From: Arsenicicoccus dermatophilus
GTDB lineage: Bacteria; Actinomycetota; Actinomycetes; Actinomycetales; Dermatophilaceae
DNA length: 64,000 nucleotides
Assembly: GCF_022568795.1 (NCBI RefSeq)
Contig: NZ_JAKZHU010000001.1
Location: 1,302,001-1,366,000, forward strand
Direction of reading: 5' to 3'
Shown: in pieces, positions 45,063 to 53,265 of the stretch
Position numbering within the stretch: the first letter of the stretch is position 1
Layout of the letters: the number at the start of each line of letters is the position of its first letter
The notes under the pieces: model-generated
Database searches by the model: none
Seen by the model: only the letters and a program-made list of their open reading frames with translations
Told to the model about the DNA's origin: nothing
Position numbers and translations under genes: made by a program

Positions 45063-46862
45063 GTGGACGCGACCAGCACGCCGATCATCGTCCCCCCGCC
45101 GACCGAGGGAAACCTCGCCGGCCTGGTGACTCGCAACGCGGCCCGGCACCCCGACCGCGTGGTCTTCGGCCGCCGCGTGGACGGAGTCTGGCGCGACGTG
45201 ACGTCGGCCGGCTGGCGGGACGAGGTGTGGGCGCTGGCCCGCGGGTTCGTCGCGTCCGGGGTGGAGCCCGGCGACCGGGTCGCCATCTTCGCGGCCACGC
45301 GCTACGAGTGGACCCTGACGGACTTCGCGCTGTGGACCGCCGGAGCCGTCGGGGTCCCGATCTACGAGAGCAGCTCCCCCGAGCAGGTGGCGTGGATCCT
45401 GGAGGACTCCGACGCGGTCGGCGTGGTGCTCGAGGGCCCCGACCACGCGGCGCGGGTGGCTGCCGTCCGCGACCGGGTGCCGCGCCTGGCCCAGGTGTGG
45501 AGCATCGAGGGCGGTGACCTGGACCGACTCGTCGAGGCCGGACGAGAGGTGCCGGAGGACGCGGTGCGCGAGCGCGCCTCCCTCGCCGGGCCGGACGACC
45601 TGGCCACCATCATCTACACCTCCGGCACGACCGGGCGCCCCAAGGGCGTGGAGCTCACCCACGCCAACTTCATGTGCCTGTCCGACAACACGCGGCACTA
45701 CCTGCCCGAGGTCGTGGCCGACGCGTCGACCCTGATGTTCCTGCCCCTCGCCCACGTCTTCGCCCGCATGATCCAGGTCCTGGTGGTCGACTACGGCCTG
45801 CGCTTCGGCCATTCCCCCTCGATCAAGAATCTCCTGCCCGACCTCGCGGAGTTCCGCCCCACCTTCCTGCTGGTCGTCCCCCGCGTCCTGGAGAAGATCT
45901 ACGTCGGGGCCGAGCAGAAGGCCGAGGCCGGCCGCACCAACAAGATCTTCCACGCCGCGGCGCGCGTCGCCATCACCTACAGCCGGGCCCTGGACGAGGG
46001 CCGTGTCCCCCTGCGGCTGCGCGCCGAGCACGCGCTCTACGACCGGCTCGTCTACTCCAAGCTGCGGGACGCCATGGGCGGGCGGGTGCAGTATGCCGTG
46101 TCCGGCGGTGCTCCTCTCGGTTCTCGCCTGGCCCACTTCTTCCGCGGGCTCGGGGTCACCGTGCTCGAGGGCTACGGGCTCACCGAGACCACCGCGCCGA
46201 TGGCCGTCAACGCCGTCAGCGACCTCAAGATCGGCACCGTGGGGCACCCGATGCCCGGGGTCGAGGTGCGCGTGGGCGAGGACGGGGAGCTGCAGACCCG
46301 CGGCATCAACGTCTTCCGCGCCTACCACAACAACGACGCGGCAACGGCTGACGCCTTCGTCGACGGGTGGTTCCGCACGGGTGACCTGGGCTCGATCGAC
46401 GACACCGGGCACATCCGGATCACCGGTCGCAAGAAGGAGATCATCGTCACCGCCGGGGGCAAGAACGTCGCGCCCGCCGTGCTGGAGGACCGGTTGCGCT
46501 CCAACCCCATCGTGTCCCAGTGCGTGGTGGTGGGCGACCAGCGGCCGTTCATCGGTGCCCTGGTCACCCTGGACCCGGAGATGTGGCCCAGCTGGGCGCA
46601 GCGGCACGGGCTGGAGGGTGTCAGCCTGGAGGAGGCTCGCACCCATCCGCGGGTGCTCAAGGAGATCGACGCGGCGATGGCCCATGCCAACGAGGCCGTC
46701 TCCCGGGCCGAGTCGATCCGCAAGGTCGCGATCCTGGAGGACGACTTCACCGAGGCCAACGGCTACCTCACGCCCTCGCTGAAGGTGAAGCGGCACCTCG
46801 TCGTCAAGGACTTCGCCGCGCAGATCGACGACCTGTACGGCGGGTCCGGCGCCCGGGGCTGA
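45063..46862 (+). CDS. Long-chain fatty acid-CoA ligase / AMP-forming synthetase (FadD15-like)
   Basis: A 599-residue acyl-activating enzyme that adenylates fatty acids and forms acyl-CoA. The P-loop motif is IIYTSGTTGRPKGVELTH, then EGYGLTETTAP, the hinge motif GWFRTGDLGSID and the C-terminal catalytic Lys in the TPSLKVKR region. The family usually has about 600 residues. I chose the GTG at 45063 because ACAGGAG precedes it by six bases; the open frame extends further upstream without homology. It corresponds to fadD15 (Rv2187) in synteny. A very strong hairpin follows the stop. Confidence 0.93.
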   Translation: MDATSTPIIVPPPTEGNLAGLVTRNAARHPDRVVFGRRVDGVWRDVTSAGWRDEVWALARGFVASGVEPGDRVAIFAATRYEWTLTDFALWTAGAVGVPIYESSSPEQVAWILEDSDAVGVVLEGPDHAARVAAVRDRVPRLAQVWSIEGGDLDRLVEAGREVPEDAVRERASLAGPDDLATIIYTSGTTGRPKGVELTHANFMCLSDNTRHYLPEVVADASTLMFLPLAHVFARMIQVLVVDYGLRFGHSPSIKNLLPDLAEFRPTFLLVVPRVLEKIYVGAEQKAEAGRTNKIFHAAARVAITYSRALDEGRVPLRLRAEHALYDRLVYSKLRDAMGGRVQYAVSGGAPLGSRLAHFFRGLGVTVLEGYGLTETTAPMAVNAVSDLKIGTVGHPMPGVEVRVGEDGELQTRGINVFRAYHNNDAATADAFVDGWFRTGDLGSIDDTGHIRITGRKKEIIVTAGGKNVAPAVLEDRLRSNPIVSQCVVVGDQRPFIGALVTLDPEMWPSWAQRHGLEGVSLEEARTHPRVLKEIDAAMAHANEAVSRAESIRKVAILEDDFTEANGYLTPSLKVKRHLVVKDFAAQIDDLYGGSGARG

Positions 46863-46866
46863 GTCG

Positions 46867-46911
46867 GACGTCGAGGGGGAGGTGGGCCGGGCCCACCTCC
46901 CCCTCGACGTC
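46867..46911. terminator. Strong bidirectional terminator after acyl-CoA ligase
   Basis: An almost perfect palindrome of 22 bp per arm (46867-46888 with 46890-46911) lies four bases after the ligase stop and 15 before the end of the convergent peptidase gene. There is no T-tract. Confidence 0.75.
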
Positions 46912-46926
46912 AGCAGCGCCGGCGGC

Positions 46927-48291
46927 TCAGCCCGGTCGGGAGAGCTGCTCCAGGTCGCGCCGCCAGTCCGCGACGAGGGCGGCGCGGGTGGTCCCGAGAC
47001 GCCTCCAGGCCTGCTCGTCCGCGGCGCCGGCAGCCAGCGCCCGGTAGAAGCCCGTCACCGCGGCCTCGCCGCGGTCCTGCACCAGCCGCTCCACGGCGAG
47101 CCAGGACTCGTCGTAGGCCGTGCCCGGGTCCGCCCGGTCGAAGGCCGCGTCCTCCGGCAGGTCGGTCGGCGGGCCCTGGGACCGGACCCGGGCGAGCAGC
47201 TCGGGGGTGGCGGCGCGGCGGTCGACGTGCAGCCCGTGGTAGCCCACCCAGACCGCGTAGCCCTCGGAGAGCCACTGCGGCACCGGGTGGGTGGTGGTGG
47301 TCCGGATGGCCCGGTGGACGAGCTCGTGGGTGAGCACGATGCGGCGGCCCTGCTCGCCGAGCCGCTCCCAGGCGACGGGGTTGATGATCACCTTGTCGCC
47401 CCGGGAGACCTGGCCCCTCTCGAGCTCGCCGTAGGTCACGGCGGCGACCCCGCGCACCGGGGTGCCCGCGCGACCGGCGAGGGCGGCGAACTCCCCCTCG
47501 GTGGCGGGGAGCACGACGACCGGTCGGGTCGTCGACGGCCCCCACACCCCGTCGACGATCCTCTGGGCCTCGGGCAGCAGTGCGGCCACCTCGTCCATCC
47601 TAGTCGCGGAGGCGTTGCCCAGCACGGCCCCGGCCGGCGTGGTCCGGGCGGCGAGCCCGTCGAGGTCGAGCGGGGACCGCACGTCGGTGGCCGGCCTGTC
47701 GTCCAGCACCTGCCACCCGTCGTCCGTCCGGCGCACCACGAGGGTGCGCAGCAGGTGGGCGGGTCTGGCGTCATGGCCGGTGAGCCCCCACTCCCCCACG
47801 ACGGTGACCTCCACCGGCCCCACCGACGTCCGGCCCGGCAGGGCACCGGCGGAGGGTTGTCCCCCAGCCGGCCGCAGCGTGAAGGTCGACATCGGCAGGA
47901 GTCTGAGCCCCTGCCACCACGAGCGCTGGCGGGCGATCAGCTCAGGGCGGGAGCGGTCGAGCGGGGCGAGCCAGCCGGCCTCGTCTCCGCTGCGCACCGC
48001 GGCGGCGCGCCGGTCGAGGAGCTCCTGGAGCTCGATCCGGGCTGCGGCACCGGGTCCGGTGCTCGCCCCGGTCTGCGGACTCCCGGTCTGCGGACTTCCG
48101 AGGCCAGTCGGGGCGGACGCCGAGGGGGTGGTGGCCTGCGGGCCGGTGGACGATCCGGAGCCCGGGTGGTCGTCGCCGGGTGCCCACCAGGACAGCCCGG
48201 CAGCGCCCAGCAGGACGACGAGGCAGGCCACCAGCGCGCCGACGACGAAGGGGCGCAGCGAGCTCCCACGGTCACGACCGGCCTGATCCAT
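46927..48291 (-). CDS. Membrane-anchored gluzincin-like metallopeptidase (HExxH)
   Basis: A 454-residue protein with one N-terminal membrane anchor (FVVGALVACLVVLLGAAGLSWW) and a Ser/Thr/Pro/Gly-rich spacer, so the bulk lies outside the membrane. A helical domain follows (about 85-200). The C-terminal third carries VLTHELVHRAI and, 18-20 residues later, WLSEGYAVWV, the HExxH plus Glu arrangement of gluzincin peptidases. The substrate is unknown; the family is not one I can name. The ATG at 48291 lies seven bases after a TAGAGT -10 box, which decides it over a GTG at 48300. Confidence 0.75.
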   Translation of the reverse strand: MDQAGRDRGSSLRPFVVGALVACLVVLLGAAGLSWWAPGDDHPGSGSSTGPQATTPSASAPTGLGSPQTGSPQTGASTGPGAAARIELQELLDRRAAAVRSGDEAGWLAPLDRSRPELIARQRSWWQGLRLLPMSTFTLRPAGGQPSAGALPGRTSVGPVEVTVVGEWGLTGHDARPAHLLRTLVVRRTDDGWQVLDDRPATDVRSPLDLDGLAARTTPAGAVLGNASATRMDEVAALLPEAQRIVDGVWGPSTTRPVVVLPATEGEFAALAGRAGTPVRGVAAVTYGELERGQVSRGDKVIINPVAWERLGEQGRRIVLTHELVHRAIRTTTTHPVPQWLSEGYAVWVGYHGLHVDRRAATPELLARVRSQGPPTDLPEDAAFDRADPGTAYDESWLAVERLVQDRGEAAVTGFYRALAAGAADEQAWRRLGTTRAALVADWRRDLEQLSRPG

Positions 48292-48298
48292 GCCGGGC

Positions 48299-48304
48299 AC
48301 TCTA
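48299..48304 (-). promoter_or_regulatory. -10 box for leaderless peptidase transcription
   Basis: TAGAGT on the minus strand lies seven bases before the ATG at 48291. Confidence 0.5.
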
Positions 48305-48384
48305 GGCCGGCGGTCGTCGCCCGGGCGCAGGCCGCGCGTCTCCCGTCCGCCGTGGTCTGCGGTGCCGCCTCCCGGGTGCCGCGA

Positions 48385-48618
48385 TCAGCCCGCTCGGCCC
48401 ACGGCCAGGGGAACCCGGCCTGGCGGACCGACCGGGGCGAGCCGGGCCCGCAGCCCGGCGGCGTGCTCGGGCGCGACCAGGCCTGCCGCCAGGAACTGCG
48501 CGACGACCCCCGACTCCCGCGGGTCCAGGGCCACCGGCGGCCCGTCGACGAGCGCGCTGACGAGGCAGTCGCGGCAGGCGTCCCCGCAGGCGGGGCAGGT
48601 GCGGCACTCCAGCAGCAT
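48385..48618 (-). CDS. Small cysteine-rich hypothetical protein
   Basis: A 77-residue protein beginning MLLECRTCPACGDACRDC, with five closely spaced cysteines (CxxCxxCxxxCxxC-like) that could bind zinc or an iron-sulfur cluster. The rest is a soluble helical segment (SGVVAQFLAAGLVAPEHAAGLRARL). I do not recognise the family. The ATG follows AAGGAGA with ideal spacing, and codon use is normal, so it is probably a real gene. The divergent nuclease gene starts 161 bases away. Confidence 0.7.
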   Translation of the reverse strand: MLLECRTCPACGDACRDCLVSALVDGPPVALDPRESGVVAQFLAAGLVAPEHAAGLRARLAPVGPPGRVPLAVGRAG

Positions 48619-48766
48619 GGCGTCTCCTTGTCCAGGACACCCGTGGTGCCCGGGGGCCCGGTGAGCCGGGCAGCGGCTCGGCGAGCCGTCGTGGACGACG
48701 TTAGGTGCTGCCACCGACATACCCCCTGCTCACGGGCTCTGCCCGAGGTCTGTCGGTGCTTCGCCC

Positions 48767-48772
48767 TAGGGT
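48767..48772 (+). promoter_or_regulatory. -10 box for leaderless nuclease gene transcription
   Basis: TAGGGT lies seven bases before the ATG at 48780. Confidence 0.5.
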
Positions 48773-48779
48773 CTGCACC

Positions 48780-50606
48780 ATGAGCACCATGCCCCTCGAC
48801 CGTGGTGTCGGCGGTTCGTGGCCCCCCGCGCCCGGCGGCGCGGACACCGGGGTCCCGGTCGGCGTGCAGGGCACCTTCGACGAGCTCGGCCCCACCCTGG
48901 CCGAGACGACCTTCGTCGTGGTCGACCTGGAGACCACCGGTGGCAGCCCCGCGACGTCGGCGATCACCGAGATCGGGGCGGTCAAGGTGCGCGGCGGCGT
49001 CGAGCTCGGCGAGTTCCAGACCCTCGTCGACCCAGGCTCCCCCATCCCCGCCTTCATCTCGGTACTGACCGGGATCACCGACCAGATGGTCGCCGACGCA
49101 CCACGCATCGGCCAGGTCCTGCCCGCGTTCCTGGAGTTCGCGCGCGGCGCGGTCGTGGTGGCGCACAACGCTCGCTTCGACGTCGGTTTCCTGCGAGCCG
49201 CGTGCGAGGAGGAGGGCCTGGAGTGGCCGGATCCCCCGGTCGTCGACACGGTGCACCTGGCCCGCCAGCTCGTCCCTCGTGACGAGGCGCCCAACCACAA
49301 GCTCGGCACCCTCGCGGCGCTCTTCTCGACCCGCACCATCCCCGACCACCGGGCCCTGCACGACGCCAAGGCCACGGTCGACGTCCTCCACGCCCTGATC
49401 GAGCGGGTGGGCAACCAGGGCGTCGTCACCCTCGACGAGCTGCGCACCTTCACCTCGCGGGTCCCCTCGGCCCAGCGCCGCAAGCGGCACCTCGCCGACG
49501 GGCTGCCTTCCCGCCCGGGGGTCTACATCTTCAAGGACGCCCAGGGCCGTGCGCTCTACGTCGGGACCTCGCACGACATCCGGTCCCGGGCGCGCACCTA
49601 CTTCACGGCCGCCGAGCGCCGTTCCCGGATGGCCGAGATGGTGGCCCTCGCCGAGTCGATCACGCCCGTGGTGTGCGCGACCCGCCTCGAGGCCCAGGTC
49701 CGCGAGCTGCGCCTCATCGCCGAGCACCAGCCGCGCTACAACCGGCAGTCGCGTCACCCGGACAAGGTGGTGTGGATCACGTTGACCCGCGAGGCCTTCC
49801 CGCGGCTGTCGATCGTCCGGGAGGTGCGGCACGCGGAGGCGGTGTCCTGCGGGCCGTTCACCTCCCGGGTCGCCGCCGAGGCCGCGCTGGCCGCCCTCCA
49901 CGAGGTGCTGCCGGTCCGGCAGTGCACGAGCCGACTGCCCGCTCGTCCCCGTGGGACCGCCTGCGTGCTCGCCGAGATGGGACGGTGCGGCGCCCCCTGC
50001 ACCGGGGCCCAGGGCCCCGAGGCGTATGCCGAGGTCACGGCCCGCGTGCGCGCCGCGCTCGTCCACGACTGCACGGAGGTCGTCGACGGGCTGCAGGGCC
50101 GGATGGCGCTGTTGTCGCAGGACGAGCGGTTCGAGGAGGCCGGGCACGTGCGGGATCGGATGCTCGCCCTCGTCCGCGGCGCCAGCCGGGCCCAGCGGTT
50201 GCTCCCGCTGACCCGCATCCGCGAGATCCTGGCCGCCCGGCGGCTGCCTGGTGGCGGGTGGGAGCTCGTCTGCGTCCGACACGGGCGGCTCGCCGGTGCG
50301 GCCACCACCCCACCCGGCGCAGGCCCCGTCCCCCATCTCGAGGCCCTGCGACGGACCGCCGAGGACGTGCCGACCCCGCCACCCGGGCGGCTTGCCGCCA
50401 CCGTCGAGGAGATGGAGCTGGTCCTGCGCTGGCTCGAGGCCGAGGGGGTGCGGCTGGTCGATCTGGACGGCGAGTGGACCTGCCCGGCCCGGGGCGCCGA
50501 GCGTGAGCACGCCCGGCTGGAGCCCCTGGTGGCCGCGCTGCGCGACCCGGATCGGGACCGGCCCTGGCCTTTTCCGGGATGGCCCGCGGCTAGGCTGTCG
50601 CCATGA
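48780..50606 (+). CDS. DEDD exonuclease fused to UvrC-like GIY-YIG nuclease (Cho-like, Rv2191 family)
   Basis: A 608-residue DNA-repair fusion. The N-terminal DnaQ-type 3'-5' exonuclease (about 35-215) has VVVDLETTGG, HNARFDVGFLR and HRALHDAKATVDVL, providing the acidic metal ligands. A GIY-YIG endonuclease follows (SRPGVYIFKDAQGRALYVGT, RARTYF) with its Glu further on. The tail contains a UvrC-like Cys-rich segment (LAEMGRCGAPCTG) and a coiled segment QDERFEEAGHVRDRM, but not the UvrC RNase H domain, so it resembles E. coli Cho. It probably makes incisions in bulky-lesion repair. The last codons overlap the Lrp-like gene start. Confidence 0.88.
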   Translation: MSTMPLDRGVGGSWPPAPGGADTGVPVGVQGTFDELGPTLAETTFVVVDLETTGGSPATSAITEIGAVKVRGGVELGEFQTLVDPGSPIPAFISVLTGITDQMVADAPRIGQVLPAFLEFARGAVVVAHNARFDVGFLRAACEEEGLEWPDPPVVDTVHLARQLVPRDEAPNHKLGTLAALFSTRTIPDHRALHDAKATVDVLHALIERVGNQGVVTLDELRTFTSRVPSAQRRKRHLADGLPSRPGVYIFKDAQGRALYVGTSHDIRSRARTYFTAAERRSRMAEMVALAESITPVVCATRLEAQVRELRLIAEHQPRYNRQSRHPDKVVWITLTREAFPRLSIVREVRHAEAVSCGPFTSRVAAEAALAALHEVLPVRQCTSRLPARPRGTACVLAEMGRCGAPCTGAQGPEAYAEVTARVRAALVHDCTEVVDGLQGRMALLSQDERFEEAGHVRDRMLALVRGASRAQRLLPLTRIREILAARRLPGGGWELVCVRHGRLAGAATTPPGAGPVPHLEALRRTAEDVPTPPPGRLAATVEEMELVLRWLEAEGVRLVDLDGEWTCPARGAEREHARLEPLVAALRDPDRDRPWPFPGWPAARLSP

Positions 50607-50884
50607 TCTCCGCCATCGTCCTGATCACCGCCGATGTCGACCGCATCCCCGAGGTCGCCGAGGCGATCACCGCCATCGACGGCGTCACCGAGGTCTGGTC
50701 CGTCACCGGCGACGTGGACCTCATCGCGATGGTCCGGGTGGAGCGGCACGAGGACTTCGCCGACGTGATCGCCGACCGGCTCAACAAGGTCGCCGGCGTC
50801 CGGAGCACCCAGACGCACATCGCCTTCCGCACCTACTCCCGCAGCGACCTCGAGGCCGCCTTCAGCCTGGGGCTGGAGGGCTGA
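50603..50884 (+). CDS. Stand-alone Lrp/AsnC ligand-binding (RAM) domain protein
   Basis: A 93-residue RAM-domain protein without the usual helix-turn-helix. It contains the whole Lrp effector domain (AIVLITADVDRIPEVAEAI, VWSVTGDVDLIAMVRV, STQTHIAFRTYS). Such proteins assemble as dimers or octamers and may bind amino acids or modulate Lrp regulators. The ATG overlaps the nuclease stop (ATGA). It converges on trpD, so an amino-acid-linked role is tempting but unproven. Confidence 0.88.
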   Translation: MISAIVLITADVDRIPEVAEAITAIDGVTEVWSVTGDVDLIAMVRVERHEDFADVIADRLNKVAGVRSTQTHIAFRTYSRSDLEAAFSLGLEG

Positions 50885-50916
50885 CGGTCGGCGGGACGTC
50901 CACAGCCGGACCCCCG

Positions 50917-51966
50917 TCAGCCCGCGGTCGCCGCCACCCAGCGCTCCAGCACCCGAGCGGTGTGTCCCTCGTCGATCGAGAGAGCTGCCTGCGCGACTCC
51001 TTCCCGCACCAGGGCGAGCCAGGCCGCGTCGTCCGTCGCAGCGGCCGCGTGCTCCGAGGCCACCGCCAGCGCCAGGCCGGCGTTGAGCAGCACCGCGTCC
51101 CGCACAGGCCCGAGGGCCCCGTCCACGAGCGCGCGCACCACCTCGGCGTTGTGGGCCGCATCCCCGCCCACCAGGGTGGACAGCTCGTGCCGCTCGAGGC
51201 CGAGGTCCCCCGGATCGAGCGACCGCAGCGTCACCTGGTCGTCCGCCACCCACCACACCGTGGTCGTCGTGGACACCGTGACCTCGTCGAGCCCGTCGTC
51301 CCCGCGGAACACCGCGGCCCGCCCGCCGCGCTCGGCGAAGACACCGGCCATGAGGGGCGCCATACGTGCATCGGCGCAGCCGACGGCCGCGAAGGTCGGG
51401 CGCGCCGGGTTGGTGAGCGGCCCGAGGAAGTTGAAGGCCGTGCCGACCCCGAGCTCGCGCCGCGGCACCGCCGCATTCGCCATGGAGGGGTGGAAGGTCT
51501 GGGCGAAGCAGAAGGTGATCCCTGCCTCGGACGCGACCTGCGCCACCCGAGCGGGCGGCAGTCCCAGCGACACGCCGAGGGCCTCGAGCACGTCGGCGGA
51601 GCCGGAGCTGGAGGAGGCTGCGCGGTTGCCGTGCTTGACGACCCGGATGCCCGCACCGGCGACGACGAGCGCGGACATGGTCGAGATATTGACCGTGTTG
51701 GCCCGGTCACCGCCGGTGCCCACGATGTCCAGCGTCGGGCCCGGGACCTCGATCGGCCTCGCCTCGGCGAGCATCTGGTCCGCCAGCCCGCGCATCTCGT
51801 CGGTGGTCTCTCCCTTGACCCGCAGGGCCATGAGGAAGCCGGCTACCTGGGCGGGGCTCGCCAGTCCGCCCATGATCTGGGCCATCGCCCATCGTGCCTG
51901 CCCGACGGTGAGGTCCTGCCCCGCCACCAGCGTGCTGAGGACCGTGGGCCAGGTGGGCGAGCCCAT
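50917..51966 (-). CDS. trpD: Anthranilate phosphoribosyltransferase
   Basis: A 349-residue enzyme of tryptophan synthesis that couples anthranilate to phosphoribosyl pyrophosphate. Motifs: DIVGTGGDRANTVNIST (PRPP loop), VVKHGNRAASS, FCFAQTFHPSM and FNFLGPLTNPARP. The N-terminal helix PTWPTVLSTLVAGQDL is normal. I chose the ATG at 51966; an in-frame GTG at 51978 is eight bases after the receiver-like gene stop and is possible, and neither has a clear ribosome site. Co-transcription with the receiver-like gene is likely. Corresponds to Rv2192c in synteny. Confidence 0.92.
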   Translation of the reverse strand: MGSPTWPTVLSTLVAGQDLTVGQARWAMAQIMGGLASPAQVAGFLMALRVKGETTDEMRGLADQMLAEARPIEVPGPTLDIVGTGGDRANTVNISTMSALVVAGAGIRVVKHGNRAASSSSGSADVLEALGVSLGLPPARVAQVASEAGITFCFAQTFHPSMANAAVPRRELGVGTAFNFLGPLTNPARPTFAAVGCADARMAPLMAGVFAERGGRAAVFRGDDGLDEVTVSTTTTVWWVADDQVTLRSLDPGDLGLERHELSTLVGGDAAHNAEVVRALVDGALGPVRDAVLLNAGLALAVASEHAAAATDDAAWLALVREGVAQAALSIDEGHTARVLERWVAATAG

Positions 51967-51985
51967 GATCTTGGTCACGCGGGGG

Positions 51986-52423
51986 TCAGACCGCGGCGTG
52001 GTGGCGCCGCACCAGGGCGCAGACGCCGGTCGCCAGGGCCAGGGGGTCGAGCGGGTGCGGGACCGCGAGGTCCGCCTGCGACCAGGCGGCCAGCCAGCTG
52101 TCCTGAGGCCGGCCGGTGAGGACCACGATCGGCGGGCAGTCGTAGATCTCGTTCTTGAGCTGGCGGGCCAGGCCCATGCCGCCCACCTTGCCGGCCTCGC
52201 CGTCAAGGATGAGCAGATCGAAGGCGCCGTTCTCCGTGTCGCGGATCGCCATCTCGCCCGTGGCCACCTCGTGCCATGCCTCGATGAAGACGTCCGGGGC
52301 CGGGCGCTTGCCGACCGCGAGGCGCACCTTGTCCCGGGTCGTCACGTCGTCGGAGTAGAGCAGGACCCGCAGTCCGCGGGGGGCGCTGGAGGCACTGGAG
52401 CTGGCGGTGTGGCTCGCGGTCAT
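51986..52423 (-). CDS. Atypical receiver-domain protein without output domain
   Basis: A 145-residue single receiver-like domain. Acidic pocket VLLYSDDVTTR (Asp25, Asp26), phospho-acceptor position Asp74 in LLILDGEAG, and switch Thr in IVVLTGRPQ are present. The conserved Lys-Pro before the last helix is replaced by His-Pro (VPHPLDPLA), so phosphorylation may be altered. The Ser/Thr-rich N-terminus is variable. This protein sits between trpD and ctaE in many actinobacteria and has no known kinase. The ATG at 52423 lies seven bases after TAGGAT (leaderless). Confidence 0.8.
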   Translation of the reverse strand: MTASHTASSSASSAPRGLRVLLYSDDVTTRDKVRLAVGKRPAPDVFIEAWHEVATGEMAIRDTENGAFDLLILDGEAGKVGGMGLARQLKNEIYDCPPIVVLTGRPQDSWLAAWSQADLAVPHPLDPLALATGVCALVRRHHAAV

Positions 52424-52430
52424 GGCGCTG

Positions 52431-52436
52431 ATCCTA
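52431..52436 (-). promoter_or_regulatory. -10 box for leaderless receiver-protein/trpD transcription
   Basis: TAGGAT on the minus strand is seven bases before the ATG at 52423. Confidence 0.5.
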
Positions 52437-52537
52437 GCCCTCACGACGCTGCCCACCCGTCAGCGTCCCACGTCTACCTGGGATTCCCCTGCCGTGTCTG
52501 TTGGGCAAGAGCCCTCGTTATGGGGCAAGATGACCGC

Positions 52538-53185
52538 GTGTCGACTGCATCCGCTGTGCAACCCAGCTCCCATCACGCCTCGCTCGGCCCGGCCACGCGC
52601 CCCAACCTCGTGGCCGTGGGGACCATCGTCTGGCTCTCGAGCGAGCTCATGTTCTTCGCGGGTCTGTTCGCGATGTACTTCACGATCCGCGGCGTGGTCC
52701 CGGAGCAGTGGGCCTCGGAGACCCAGAAGCTCAACGTGCCCTTCGCCTTCGCGAACACGCTGATCCTGGTGGTCTCCTCGGTGTGGTGCCAGCTGGGCGT
52801 GATGGCTGCCGAGCACGGCCGCCCCGGCCGCACGGGCAAGCTGCTGGAGTTCCGCACGTGGGGCATGCGCGAGTGGTACACGCTCACCTACCTCTTCGGC
52901 GCGGTCTTCGTCTCCGGTCAGGCCTGGGAGTACGCCAAGCTGTGCAGCGAGGGCGTCACGCTCTCCTCCAACGGCTACGGCTCGGTCTTCTACATGACCA
53001 CGGGCTTCCACGCCATCCACGTCACCGGCGGTCTGATCACCTTCCTGCTGATCATCGCCCGCAGCTTCACGACCCGGCGGTACACCCACGCCCAGGCGGC
53101 CGGCGCCATCGTGACGTCGTACTACTGGCACTTCGTCGACGTGGTGTGGATCGGCCTGTTCTTCGTCATCTACATCATGCAGTGA
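52538..53185 (+). CDS. ctaE: Cytochrome c oxidase subunit III
   Basis: A 215-residue subunit III of the aa3 terminal oxidase with five membrane helices. Family motifs: IVWLSSELMFFAGLFAMYF, GVTLSSNGYGSVFYMTTGFHAIHVTGG and YYWHFVDVVWIGLFFVIYI. The carboxylate in the second helix region and the His/Glu set are conserved. I chose the GTG at 52538 because CAAGAT lies six bases upstream (leaderless pattern); an ATG at 52520 in frame is the alternative. First gene of the ctaE-qcrC-qcrA-qcrB operon, whose products form the bcc-aa3 supercomplex. Confidence 0.93.
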   Translation: MSTASAVQPSSHHASLGPATRPNLVAVGTIVWLSSELMFFAGLFAMYFTIRGVVPEQWASETQKLNVPFAFANTLILVVSSVWCQLGVMAAEHGRPGRTGKLLEFRTWGMREWYTLTYLFGAVFVSGQAWEYAKLCSEGVTLSSNGYGSVFYMTTGFHAIHVTGGLITFLLIIARSFTTRRYTHAQAAGAIVTSYYWHFVDVVWIGLFFVIYIMQ

Positions 53186-53265
53186 CGGACGGCCCCTCCG
53201 CTCCGCAGAGCGACACAGACCATCGCAGCACCCCCATCCTTGACCGTCGACGACAGGACCATCCC

